From assembly GCA_001772665.1 (NCBI GenBank), contig MEVH01000030.1, forward strand, positions 1-18,237: a DNA stretch of 18,237 nt, in the 5' to 3' direction. This document shows, piece by piece, positions 1 through 7,460 of this stretch; position 1 is the stretch's first letter, and each line of letters opens with the position of its first letter. The notes below the pieces were generated by a model, which saw only the letters and a program-made list of their open reading frames with translations, did no database searches and was not told where the DNA came from. The translations under genes were made by a program, and so were the position numbers. Origin of the DNA: a candidate division WWE3 bacterium RIFCSPLOWO2_01_FULL_39_13. Lineage in GTDB: Bacteria > Patescibacteriota > WWE3 > 2-01-FULL-39-13.

Positions 1-1
1 T

Positions 2-466
2 AACTATGTTGATTATTTGGAAAATAGCTGGTTATTTTTTGTGGTCAACAAGTATGCCTACTCAGTCAAAGAACAACAAATTGCTGCCAAAAAAACGTAT
101 GGTATTGATACAGGATTGATTCAGTCTGTAGGTTTTTCTTTTTCTCAGAATAAAGGCAAATTAATGGAAAATATGGTTTTTTTGCAACTGCGAAGAAAGT
201 ACCATGATGTGTACTACTACAAAACGACTGAAGACTACGAAGTTGATTTTTTCCTACCTAGTGAGGGATCACTAATCCAAGTGGCACAACACTTTGATTC
301 GGCGGAGACCAGAGAAAGAGAGTTGCGAGCACTGGTGAGTGCAGCTAATGAGCAAAAAAGGGCTAAAAAACTGGTTATCATTACCGAAAGTGAGAAATCT
401 GAATTTGAAATGGAGGGTATACAAATTCAAGCCACTCCTTTGTATGAATGGCTGTTACAGGTTTAA
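2..466 (+). CDS. DUF4143-type AAA ATPase, C-terminal part (cut by left edge)
   Basis: The frame is open to the left edge (it reads NYVDYLENSW before the first possible internal start, a TTG at 17), so only about the last 154 residues are present. The segment with YVDYLENSWLFF, then KKTYGIDTGL, then LMENMVFLQL and DYEVDFFL matches the order of the C-terminal DUF4143 domain: helical pair, K-x-Y-x-x-DxGL strand, G-x-x-xEN, and a nuclease-like EVDF strand. The ATPase half (Walker A and B) lies outside the window. Family proteins are about 370-430 residues, and their role is poorly known; they are often mobile and scattered in genomes like toxin or defence genes. It converges on a second, clearly different DUF4143 protein. 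Family assignment is good; function is not inferable. Confidence 0.8.
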   Translation, partial: NYVDYLENSWLFFVVNKYAYSVKEQQIAAKKTYGIDTGLIQSVGFSFSQNKGKLMENMVFLQLRRKYHDVYYYKTTEDYEVDFFLPSEGSLIQVAQHFDSAETRERELRALVSAANEQKRAKKLVIITESEKSEFEMEGIQIQATPLYEWLLQV

Positions 467-598
467 GAATTTGTTGATTTCTTTATCCGTCCACTCTGGA
501 TACTCCAGCTTGCTGACCCAATCAATTCGTCCGAATTCATACCATTGTTCGGAGCCAGATACATCAAAACGCAAACCCTGGCAAACTGTTTTTATTAA
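455..598 (-). pseudogene. orphan reading frame, possible C-terminal remnant of an unidentified gene
   Basis: On the minus strand a frame opens after a TAA at 601-599 and runs to TAA at 457-455. It encodes a coding-looking tail with SGSEQWYEFGRIDW and then KLEYPEWTDKEINKFLNL. The composition (many W, Y, E, charged helix at the end) looks like the C-terminus of a real protein, but there is no convincing start: the only candidate is TTG at 574. It overlaps the 3' end of the downstream-facing DUF4143 gene in another frame, and its stop overlaps the end of the plus-strand ATPase by 12 bases. I read it as a leftover of an older gene cut by recombination; a tiny intact ORF of 39 codons from the TTG is the alternative. 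I do not recognise the protein. Confidence 0.4.
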
Positions 599-1700
599 TT
601 ATTTCAAGGCTGCTGTTTTTATACTCCTGCCATTTCTGAGGAACTTTTAACTTTTCAGATGTGTATTTTATTTTGTATCCAAACAATTTACCTTCTCTGT
701 TTTCAACTAGGTCAACCTCGCTTCCGTCATATGTCCGCCAGAAATACTGGGAAGCATATACCCTATGATACTCTCGATATTTGACCCTTTCTGAAATTAC
801 GAAATTTTCCCATAGATGACCTAGATCCTGCCTTTTATCGAATGTATTGAAATTATCAATAAGAGCATTTCGTATTCCAACATCGTAAAACAAGATCTTT
901 TTATTCTTAGAAATTTCCCTTCTTCTATTTTGTGAGAATGGAGAGAGCCTAAATACAACAAAGCTTTTTTCTAGTAAATCAATGTATCGCTCTACTGTTT
1001 TTGAATCTATGTTTAACAGATTTGATAATTCTGTATATGAAACTTCTGAACCTATTTGAAGTGCAAGAGCCTTCAACAAATCATTTAGAACCTGAGGGTT
1101 TTTGACCTCCTGGAATTCTAAAATGTCTCTAAAAAGATAGCTTGATGTTATTTCTCTCAATAGCCTGACTTTTTCTGCTATTGCTGGCGTCTTGACTATT
1201 TCAGGATACATCCCAAACCTTAAAAAGGTTTCAATTTGCTTTGTTGCTTCAAGTTGGCCTGATTGTTTAATGAATTCTTCAATACTGATTGGATAAAGAT
1301 GATATGTATATTTTCTGCCAGTTAATGGTTCCGAGGTGCTTTGTAGCAAATTTATGGTCGAAGAGCCAGTTACAATTATCTGTTTAGTATTCTTGTAGTT
1401 ATCGACTAATAATTTAATTGTGATCCCGACATCGGGCACTCTCTGAGCCTCATCGATCAAAACTATTTCGTTATCACCGACTATTTGATTTAATTCGACA
1501 AAGTCCTTTTTCCGTAGTAGATCTGCTTCGGTTGGATTATCGGCATTTATTTTTAGAATTTTTTTGCCACGGAACTGTTGAGATATTTGATGTAATAGGG
1601 TTGTCTTTCCAACTTGACGTGCTCCAACGATCACAATCACTTTTCCCTTAAAAAAATCCTTCAATATTAGATCTTCTTGTAGTCTCTTTATGTTTTGCAT
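564..1700 (-). CDS. AAA ATPase with C-terminal DUF4143 domain
   Basis: 378 residues from ATG 1700. Walker A GARQVGKT at residues 26-33, Walker B VLIDEAQ at about 80-86, sensor-1-like VTGSS at 110-114 and the family LTGR motif just after. The C-terminal half has a small winged-helix-like stretch (LSNLLNIDSKTVERYIDLLE) and the DUF4143 core with KKILFYDVGIR, LGHLWENFV and GSEVDLV. This is the ATP-binding AAA_14/DUF4143 family; biochemical function unknown, often treated as accessory or defence-associated. A TTG six codons upstream is possible, but ATG fits a promoter whose -10 sits 6 bases before it. The C-terminus is odd: family members usually end with a conserved aromatic tail after the I-I-N motif, whereas here the frame changes character at INKN and stops seven residues later, where the orphan frame at 455-598 begins to look coding. 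Confidence 0.9.
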   Translation of the reverse strand: MQNIKRLQEDLILKDFFKGKVIVIVGARQVGKTTLLHQISQQFRGKKILKINADNPTEADLLRKKDFVELNQIVGDNEIVLIDEAQRVPDVGITIKLLVDNYKNTKQIIVTGSSTINLLQSTSEPLTGRKYTYHLYPISIEEFIKQSGQLEATKQIETFLRFGMYPEIVKTPAIAEKVRLLREITSSYLFRDILEFQEVKNPQVLNDLLKALALQIGSEVSYTELSNLLNIDSKTVERYIDLLEKSFVVFRLSPFSQNRRREISKNKKILFYDVGIRNALIDNFNTFDKRQDLGHLWENFVISERVKYREYHRVYASQYFWRTYDGSEVDLVENREGKLFGYKIKYTSEKLKVPQKWQEYKNSSLEIINKNSLPGFAF

Positions 1701-1706
1701 AATATA

Positions 1707-1734
1707 CTTATACCACAAATTACGCGTAAATCAA
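1707..1734 (-). promoter_or_regulatory. predicted sigma-70-type promoter for the DUF4143 ATPase
   Basis: Read on the minus strand: -35-like TTGATT (1734-1729), 16-base spacer, -10 TATAAG (1712-1707), then only six bases (TATATT) to ATG at 1700. Transcription would start at or next to the ATG, giving a leaderless mRNA. The spacer holds a 10-bp palindrome TTACGCGTAA (1720-1729), a possible operator. No Shine-Dalgarno sequence is visible. Confidence 0.5.
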
Positions 1735-1787
1735 GGAGTGTAATCCTCGAAATACGCCAGAAAAATAGCAGAAAAAGTCAGGATACT

Positions 1788-2165
1788 CTATGAATATTTT
1801 CTTAGATAACGATAAAGTTTGTCTGGTAACCAAATATTGGGGATAAAAATATTTGCTCCTAAAACCAACTTTGTTTCTTGGCTTTGAGTTGTGGCTTCAG
1901 ACTGAACATCAATATCTTCGCTCTCTTTAACGACTTCCTCTGGAACCACTTTGGCGCTTGTTAGCGACTGAACGGGGAGTTTAATGCTGCGTTCAAGATA
2001 TTTATAACTTCTTGCCCGGTTATTTTTCGAATCTCGCGTAAATACTGCCACTGGTCTGGGGTAAGTTACATTTCTACTTCTACTGGTTTCAGATCTGGAA
2101 TATAAGTGTCGTCCACCGATGCTTTTGAGTATTAATCCGGAATATAAATATACTCTTTTTGCCAC
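1788..2165 (-). CDS. hypothetical protein, doubtful
   Basis: A 125-codon open frame from a GTG start with no visible Shine-Dalgarno sequence or -10. The product is basic and Ser/Arg-rich at the N-terminus, has an acidic, probably disordered middle (VVPEEVVKESEDIDVQSE) and a basic aromatic C-terminus (LPDKLYRYLRKYS). I see no signal peptide, membrane segment or known motif. It sits alone between a minus-strand ATPase gene and a plus-strand small ORF. It could be a real fast-evolving protein or a chance open frame; no other frame here is better, so it is listed with low confidence. Confidence 0.3.
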   Translation of the reverse strand: MAKRVYLYSGLILKSIGGRHLYSRSETSRSRNVTYPRPVAVFTRDSKNNRARSYKYLERSIKLPVQSLTSAKVVPEEVVKESEDIDVQSEATTQSQETKLVLGANIFIPNIWLPDKLYRYLRKYS

Positions 2166-2228
2166 TCAGAAACGGTTGTAACATTGTTTGCAGTGCGGGG
2201 TCAGGAAATTTTGATGTACAATTGAATT

Positions 2229-2360
2229 ATGTCTGTATATTTCGATTATAGATTCCTAAGAAAATTTAGAGAAGCTTCACCTCGAGGAAAATTAATAATT
2301 GGCGGTTGTTGGCTCTTAGCGGTTGCGATCATTGTTGCTACAATGACTATTATCGATTAA
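2229..2360 (+). CDS. small single-helix membrane protein, 43 residues
   Basis: ATG 2229 to TAA 2358-2360. The product has a basic, aromatic N-terminal half (YFDYRFLRKFREASPRGK) followed by one hydrophobic helix (LIIGGCWLLAVAIIVATMTI) ending in ID, the layout of a small N-in bitopic membrane protein. A -10-like TACAAT at 2217-2222 lies six bases before the ATG, the same geometry as other starts in this window; no good -35 is seen. It precedes the AbiE-type pair by about 170 bases but is probably a separate unit. Small hydrophobic proteins of this form can be toxins or membrane accessory factors, but nothing in the sequence decides this. Confidence 0.45.
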   Translation: MSVYFDYRFLRKFREASPRGKLIIGGCWLLAVAIIVATMTIID

Positions 2361-2411
2361 TAACATAAGTTCCAACTTCGTTCACTGTTCGGAGCCAAGA
2401 AATCTGTCTTT

Positions 2412-2430
2412 TTGGAGTCGGTGACTCCAA
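2412..2430. repeat. inverted repeat, 8-bp arms, 3-base spacer
   Basis: TTGGAGTC (2412-2419), GGT, GACTCCAA (2423-2430), a perfect dyad in the 168-base gap between the small membrane ORF and the antitoxin gene. Neither strand has a T tract after the stem, so it is not a classical terminator for either direction; it may be a protein-binding site or a transcript 3' hairpin for the 43-residue ORF. Confidence 0.4.
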
Positions 2431-2491
2431 TTACGAAGCATATTTGGAGGTGTTGCGTGCATAATCGCGTATTTTATGTCGCTTGAAACAT

Positions 2492-2542
2492 TTGACAATC
2501 TTCGGTCGGCGTCGTATCTTGTACATATATGTACAAGATACG
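2492..2542 (+). promoter_or_regulatory. promoter and 30-bp perfect palindromic operator of the toxin-antitoxin pair
   Basis: A consensus -35 TTGACA (2492-2497), 17-base spacer and -10-like TATCTT (2515-2520) place the transcript start near 2527, two bases before ATG 2529. A perfect 30-bp palindrome covers 2513-2542; its left half is CGTATCTTGTACATA and its right half is the exact reverse complement. It therefore spans the -10, the start site and the first codons. Known AbiEi antitoxins bind inverted repeats at their own promoter and repress it, so this is the expected autoregulatory operator. As the transcript would begin in the middle of the dyad, an RNA hairpin is unlikely. Confidence 0.75.
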
Positions 2543-3083
2543 GGATACTCGAAAACTGTCTTTGCTGCTTATCAACGAAAAAAGGATTTATAGAATAGCT
2601 GATTTAGCTACGCTGTGGGACTCTTTAAACAGAAACTCCTTAACGACAACTATTAGAAGGTACAAAGAGAGAAAGATCCTGTATGAGGTCTCAAAAGGGA
2701 TTTATTCTACAGTTCCACTTGATAAACTACATCCATACGAGATAGGCTGTGCAGTCTCGGGTTCGCTTTCTTATGTGTCTACCGAAACAGTCCTTGAAAA
2801 AGAGGGTCTTATTATGCAAAGAATTAACGCAGTAACTTTGATGGGAGAAAAAAAGAAAGAGTTTGAGATAGCAGGACAGCGGTTTTTATGCAGATATTTA
2901 AATCCAAAGTATCTTGTTAACAGGATTGGCATAAAAGATGAGATTCGCTACTCTATAGCATGCAAAAATAGGGCTGTTGCTGATATAAAACATGTAAATC
3001 GAGTATATTTCATCGACAATACCATTGGCTTTGAGAAAGAGGAAGTCAAGCAAGTTAGTAATTTTTTAGGATACACAATATGA
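2529..3083 (+). CDS. abiEi: AbiEi-type antitoxin / transcriptional regulator
   Basis: 184 residues. The N-terminal part (about 1-60) is a winged helix: IADLATLWDSLNRNSLTTTI, a basic recognition region RRYKERK, then the wing (ILYEVSKGIYST). The next segment, IGCAVSGSLSYVSTETVLEKEG, is the family signature of AbiEi-like proteins. The C-terminal half would contact or neutralise the toxin. In characterised type IV AbiE systems the antitoxin represses its own promoter and blocks toxin activity without a stable complex. Gene order (antitoxin first), the 4-base ATGA overlap with the next gene and the palindrome over its start all fit. The ATG lies inside the operator, and no Shine-Dalgarno sequence is visible, so a near-leaderless message is likely. 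Confidence 0.85.
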   Translation: MYKIRDTRKLSLLLINEKRIYRIADLATLWDSLNRNSLTTTIRRYKERKILYEVSKGIYSTVPLDKLHPYEIGCAVSGSLSYVSTETVLEKEGLIMQRINAVTLMGEKKKEFEIAGQRFLCRYLNPKYLVNRIGIKDEIRYSIACKNRAVADIKHVNRVYFIDNTIGFEKEEVKQVSNFLGYTI

Positions 3084-3799
3084 TCTTGCCAAAAGCCGAG
3101 GATGCAAGGCACAAAGTCCAAATGTATCGTCTCTTAAGAGCGATTTTAGAGGACAGCTTTTTATCAAGCCGTCTTATGTTTAAAGGCGGAACTTACGCAG
3201 CATTGCGTGGTGTGCTTGACAGATTCTCTATAGATCTTGATTTTGATTTACCAGACAAGTCAGTGAAACAAGAATCCCGCACTAAGTTACACAGCATGTT
3301 TAAACAACTAAGATTGGGTATCAAAGACGAGAGCAAAGAGTATCTGCAATTTTTTCTTAAATACGATGCTCCAGAGAAGGTACGCAATACGCTTAAGCTA
3401 GAAATAAACGATAAGGTTACCAAATTTGATCGGTACGAGAAAGTTTATCTACCCGAGATATCAATGTACTGCAATGGACATACCCTGGATACGATGTTTG
3501 CCTACAAGCTGATTGCTGCCAAAGCACGTTACGATAAAACTGGCAATATTGCTGGCAGAGATTTTTACGACATCCACAAGTTTTTTGTTGATGGACTTCC
3601 TATAAATACAAAGACTATTCAGGCTGCTACAGGTAAAAAATATGAAGTGTATTTGGGTGAATTAAGTGACTTCATCGATGAAAAACTTGCTGACAAATTA
3701 CTGATGGAAGATCTGAATTTGCTTCTGCCAAAGCAAAAAATGGACGATTTCATTAAAGCTGCAAAGCCGGAACTGAAGATGTTCTTAAGTAAATACTGA
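3080..3799 (+). CDS. abiEii: AbiEii/AbiGii-type nucleotidyltransferase toxin
   Basis: 239 residues, translationally coupled to the antitoxin by an ATGA overlap. Nucleotidyltransferase motifs are intact: KGGT at 35-38, then SIDLDFD at 50-56 with metal-binding D52 and D54. A later block FAYKLIAAKARYDK (about 140-153) followed by GRDFYDIHKF (159-168) supplies the conserved Lys and the R-D-x-x-D helix of this toxin family. Related toxins (AbiEii, MenT) transfer nucleotides to RNA such as tRNA 3' ends and arrest growth, often as an anti-phage response; the substrate here cannot be read from sequence. Its 3' end converges with the helicase gene with 32 bases between them and no clear terminator. 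Length and motifs suggest a functional toxin. Confidence 0.9.
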   Translation: MILPKAEDARHKVQMYRLLRAILEDSFLSSRLMFKGGTYAALRGVLDRFSIDLDFDLPDKSVKQESRTKLHSMFKQLRLGIKDESKEYLQFFLKYDAPEKVRNTLKLEINDKVTKFDRYEKVYLPEISMYCNGHTLDTMFAYKLIAAKARYDKTGNIAGRDFYDIHKFFVDGLPINTKTIQAATGKKYEVYLGELSDFIDEKLADKLLMEDLNLLLPKQKMDDFIKAAKPELKMFLSKY

Positions 3800-3831
3800 T
3801 TATTTATTTGCAGTCCATCATGAAAACTACT

Positions 3832-6800
3832 CTAGCTAAACAACTTTTTTAGTTCGCTATTAGATAATTCACCAATCCACTTCTCACCACTACCAACAGT
3901 AAGATCGGCTAATTCACGTTTATTATTGATCATTTGATTAATTTTTTCCTCAAAGGTGTCGGCGGTGATAAATCGATGAACGTTGACGTTTTTGGTTTGG
4001 CCAATGCGGAATGCTCGATCAGTGGCTTGATTTTCGACAGCCTGATTCCACCATAAATCATAATGAATCACATGGTTCGCTGCAGTCAGATTGAGTCCGG
4101 TGCCACCAGTCTTGAGCGATAGAATCATGACAGGACTGGTGTGGTTATTGAACTCGTCAACCATGATTGCCCGTTTTTTCAGGTTTAAGCCACCATGGAA
4201 AAATAATGGTTTCAAATTCAATGTCTTTTCAATCATCTCTACCAGTAGATTACCCATTTCGGTGTATTGAGTAAAAATCAGAGCTTGGTGATGATCCTCA
4301 ACAATCTCGGTTAAGATTTCCATGAGCCGAATTGACTTCCCAGAAGTGGTTACTTGCGGGGATGGGGTTTTTAGGAAATGATTGGGATGATTACAGATTT
4401 GTTTCAGACTGGTCATCAGCTTGAACACCATGCCAGTTCGTTCAATGGATTTGTCCATACCTTCAATTACCCTCAACATCTGGTCGACCGTGGCTTGATA
4501 AAGTGAGGCTTGATCGGCGGTTAAAGTACAGTATTGCTCTATCACAATCTTGTCTGGTAAGTCGCTAATAATACTTTTATCAGTTTTCAGTCGTCGCATG
4601 ATAAACGGCTCGGTGAGTTTTTTGAAATAGGCGAGCGCTTGTTGATTTCGATCCACTTCGATTGGCCTGGCAATTTGATCTCGGAACTCAGTGAGATTCA
4701 TCAAAAACCCAGGCATTAAAAAATCCAAAATACTCCAATAATCTGATAGATGATTTTCTACGGGGGTCCCCGTTAGTGCAATTTTGTAATCAGCTTTGAT
4801 TTTTTTCACCGCTTTTGTCTGAATCACGTGCGGGTTTTTTATATTTTGAGCTTCATCTACCGTCAATAAACTCCATTGGTGAGTTTCAAACCGACTCACG
4901 TCTCGCCTAACCAAGCCGAAGCTAGTCAACCAAACATCAACCTCGGTTTGATCCCAATTGCGTTTCTGTCCGTGATATAAGGCCACTTTAAGATCAGGAG
5001 CAAATTTGGCGATTTCTCGCTGCCAGTTGTTAATAAGCGAAGTCGGCACCACGACCAAGGCTGGCTTCTCTAACATCTGACGCTGTTTGAAAATGAGTAA
5101 CAAACTAATAATTTGAACGGTTTTCCCAAGACCCATATCATCGGCCAAAAGAGAACCAAAACCAAGTTTGGCATTATGAAATAACCAGGCCATACCTCTA
5201 GTTTGATAATCACGCAGAGTGGTCTGAAGGTTTTTGGGTGGTGGTAGAGTAGGAAACTGTTTTAATCGATTTAATTCTTGGGTTAACCCTGCTGTTAATT
5301 CAATAGGGGAGCCTTGGTATTCACCCGACAATAGAGCCCGCATGAGTTCGGTTTGGCTGGCTTTGGGAGAAGACTGGATTGTTTTTAGTAAAGAATTGAT
5401 TTCTGCTTCGTTCAAATAAATAAACTCATTTTTAAAATTGATGATACCTCGTGATTTTTTGAGGAGTTGTTTAAATTCGCTTACTGATATGTGTTTACTG
5501 CCCAAGGCTACTTGCCAGTCAAATTCCAGCATTTCAGCCAGGTTTAAACCATGACCCATACTAGTCATGGATTTTGATTTCAATTTCATGGTGACTTTGG
5601 GTCGGATTATCTCATCTAGTCCTTTTGGTAATACCAGGTTTAAACCTAACAGCTTAATCACCGGTAACATTTCAAATAAAACATTCACAAATTGGCTGGC
5701 GCTAAAATTGACATAATCTGTTTTCTTGCTTCCCATCAATTCTTTGATCACCGGTAAATGTGGTTTAATCGTGGCCAGATCTTGGCTTAACCTGAGATTT
5801 GCGACAGGATTATTTTGCTTAAATTCGGCCAAAGTTACTGGTGGCATATTGGCAGTGGTATCTCTCACCCAAATTGAGAGGTGATAGTCATCTTTTTTTG
5901 TGTTGGTAACCATAATGAGTGGCACAAAGCGATCAGAAGTGAAAGATAGTTTTTTTAACCAAATTGATAGCACTGACAAGGATTGAGCCACAGGTAAATC
6001 GGATTGAGAGAAAAACGCGCCCTTAGTCATGGCATGGCTAATTTTGTTAGCAGGATATTTGTTAGTTTTACTATTCAAATGCTGACGAACCACCAAATCG
6101 ATCAACAAATTTAGCTTTTCGGTTGGGGAAATTTGTAGCAAAATACTCTCTGGAATAATTGGGTTGAGTAGATCTACTAGTTTCACCACTTCGTTTTGGG
6201 TGATCACTGGTACCCACAAGATTCGATAGTGACCGTGAGAAGTCATGGCCAGTCGGGGTTTAATCAAACCGTTAACCATCAAGTGTAAACCAAACAGGTG
6301 GATCAAACCCAGAATGGTCTCATTGTGACTAAGGTAGCCAAGTTTCGACAATGATAAAGGTTTATCGAGATGACCGGAAATTTTTAATTCTTCATCAATT
6401 ATTAAATCACTCTTAGAATCAAATAGAGGTGTTTGTCTGCTGTCACTCAATTCGATGGCGGACAATTCTTTGGCAGCGATTTTGGCCATATCTTTAACCG
6501 CGTTGGTGACTAAAACTTTTAAATCTCCATGTTGATAACAAGGAGGATTAGCCATTAAAGTAGCCATCAAACTAGTCCCAATATTAGGCAGGAGCGAAAA
6601 ATCAATTTTATTTAGAATAGTCTCTAGATCAATGTCGCTAGGATGTTGATGTTGTTTTAGACCATTTAGGTGCCAGGCAATGGTCTCGATTTTGATTTCA
6701 CTTTGAGTTAATTTAACCCCTCGCTGTTTTAACAGCCAGCTCATATTACAATCATGAAGGTCAAAAACTCGAAACGGATCATTGTCGATTTCCGTAGCCA

Positions 6801-7230
6801 TCAAATAAATTACGGCAGCAATGTGTTTGCAGGGAACGGCTGAGTCAGGACAAGAACAGGAGCCGTTCACATCTGCCCAGGAAGTCGGGAAGAGATTAAT
6901 CTTCGCTTGGGTCAAAATTTGATTGGTTTCTGGAGGTAATTGATGATTGAGTAATTCAGCCAGCAATAAATCATTCTGGGATAATAACGCCACAATTTGT
7001 TGTTGTTTGACATGATTGAAGGCTTTAAGCTTCACTTCAACCCGATATGGCGATCGTTGTGTTCCCTGGACTTTAGCCTTGATGACGTTTTTTTCAATTA
7101 CTAATTTTTTAACCGCGCCATTATTGGCGTAGCTCTTGCCTCGAGGAATTCGGTTGGCATGATCGATCATAGTTAATGCTTTTAACCATTCTTTGCCCCA
7201 CCAGGTGATGCCGTATTGAATTCGTGACAT
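3832..7230 (-). CDS. SWIM zinc-finger SNF2-family helicase/translocase
   Basis: 1132 residues. The N-terminus (MSRIQYGITWWGKEWLKAL, then RIPRGKSY and VQGTQRSPY) is the usual start of the SWIM-SNF2 family. The SWIM zinc site CxCx6CxH is intact (C125, C127, C134, H136). Residues about 150-640 are a large divergent region. The SNF2 motor follows: motif I DDMGLGKT near 695, DEAQ box near 790, motif III LTGTPVEN, then the RecA2 lobe with FHGGLN, SLKTGGTGLNL and a Q-x-x-DRAFRIGQT motif VI near 1070. SNF2 proteins use ATP to move on duplex DNA and remodel bound proteins; SWIM domains bind DNA or protein. It is divergent from the restriction genes and convergent with the toxin. It may be housekeeping or a defence partner; no DISARM partners are nearby. 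Confidence 0.92.
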   Translation of the reverse strand: MSRIQYGITWWGKEWLKALTMIDHANRIPRGKSYANNGAVKKLVIEKNVIKAKVQGTQRSPYRVEVKLKAFNHVKQQQIVALLSQNDLLLAELLNHQLPPETNQILTQAKINLFPTSWADVNGSCSCPDSAVPCKHIAAVIYLMATEIDNDPFRVFDLHDCNMSWLLKQRGVKLTQSEIKIETIAWHLNGLKQHQHPSDIDLETILNKIDFSLLPNIGTSLMATLMANPPCYQHGDLKVLVTNAVKDMAKIAAKELSAIELSDSRQTPLFDSKSDLIIDEELKISGHLDKPLSLSKLGYLSHNETILGLIHLFGLHLMVNGLIKPRLAMTSHGHYRILWVPVITQNEVVKLVDLLNPIIPESILLQISPTEKLNLLIDLVVRQHLNSKTNKYPANKISHAMTKGAFFSQSDLPVAQSLSVLSIWLKKLSFTSDRFVPLIMVTNTKKDDYHLSIWVRDTTANMPPVTLAEFKQNNPVANLRLSQDLATIKPHLPVIKELMGSKKTDYVNFSASQFVNVLFEMLPVIKLLGLNLVLPKGLDEIIRPKVTMKLKSKSMTSMGHGLNLAEMLEFDWQVALGSKHISVSEFKQLLKKSRGIINFKNEFIYLNEAEINSLLKTIQSSPKASQTELMRALLSGEYQGSPIELTAGLTQELNRLKQFPTLPPPKNLQTTLRDYQTRGMAWLFHNAKLGFGSLLADDMGLGKTVQIISLLLIFKQRQMLEKPALVVVPTSLINNWQREIAKFAPDLKVALYHGQKRNWDQTEVDVWLTSFGLVRRDVSRFETHQWSLLTVDEAQNIKNPHVIQTKAVKKIKADYKIALTGTPVENHLSDYWSILDFLMPGFLMNLTEFRDQIARPIEVDRNQQALAYFKKLTEPFIMRRLKTDKSIISDLPDKIVIEQYCTLTADQASLYQATVDQMLRVIEGMDKSIERTGMVFKLMTSLKQICNHPNHFLKTPSPQVTTSGKSIRLMEILTEIVEDHHQALIFTQYTEMGNLLVEMIEKTLNLKPLFFHGGLNLKKRAIMVDEFNNHTSPVMILSLKTGGTGLNLTAANHVIHYDLWWNQAVENQATDRAFRIGQTKNVNVHRFITADTFEEKINQMINNKRELADLTVGSGEKWIGELSNSELKKLFS

Positions 7231-7241
7231 GTCTAGTGGGT

Positions 7242-7247
7242 ATTATA
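7242..7247 (-). promoter_or_regulatory. predicted -10 element for the SNF2 helicase
   Basis: A consensus TATAAT on the minus strand (7247-7242), 11 bases before ATG 7230. The implied 5' leader is about five bases and lacks a Shine-Dalgarno sequence. No good -35 was found at 16-18 bases. Confidence 0.45.
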
Positions 7248-7306
7248 CCTAATATCTTCAAAAGCTATCCGATTGTCACTCGAGGTCATTAAAGAGGAAC
7301 AAGACG

Positions 7307-7417
7307 GTGGGCTATATACCAAGAGGTTACGCCTCTACTTCAGAGCGCATAGCAACAGGATTTGAGAGGCAGGCATTGCGACAGGCTTTAGAAAGTATTA
7401 TGGAGGATGCGGATTAG
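7307..7417 (+). CDS. small ORF of 36 codons, uncertain
   Basis: A GTG start preceded by GAGG at 9 bases opens a frame to TAG 7415-7417. The product begins MGYIPRGYASTSERIATGFE and has a C-terminal amphipathic stretch RQALRQALESIMEDAD. It lies in the 228-base divergent gap between the helicase and the endonuclease and reads in the direction of the restriction genes, ending 41 bases before them. I do not recognise it. It could be a small regulator of the restriction unit, a remnant of a longer gene, or chance; the start region is too short for a typical controller (C) protein helix-turn-helix. Confidence 0.25.
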   Translation: MGYIPRGYASTSERIATGFERQALRQALESIMEDAD

Positions 7418-7447
7418 GTACAACCGATTCTAAGTGCGCTTTCTAGG

Positions 7448-7460
7448 CAGGATGTATAAT
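7448..7460 (+). promoter_or_regulatory. overlapping ribosome-binding and -10 signals at the endonuclease start
   Basis: CAGGA (7448-7452) sits six bases before ATG 7459 and could serve as a weak Shine-Dalgarno sequence. TATAAT (7455-7460) overlaps that same ATG and lies seven bases before ATG 7468. The two readings give different starts: 7459 on a longer upstream transcript, or 7468 on a leaderless one. No convincing -35 is present. Confidence 0.4.

Noticed and set aside
2412..2430. Rho-independent terminator
   Set aside because: The stem is good, but no T run follows on either strand; the T run on the plus strand lies before the stem.
2476..2595. Short ORF MSLETFDNLRSASYLV.. overlapping the antitoxin start
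   Set aside because: It runs in another frame through the promoter palindrome and the antitoxin gene, has no ribosome-binding site, and much of it would be upstream of the predicted transcript start.
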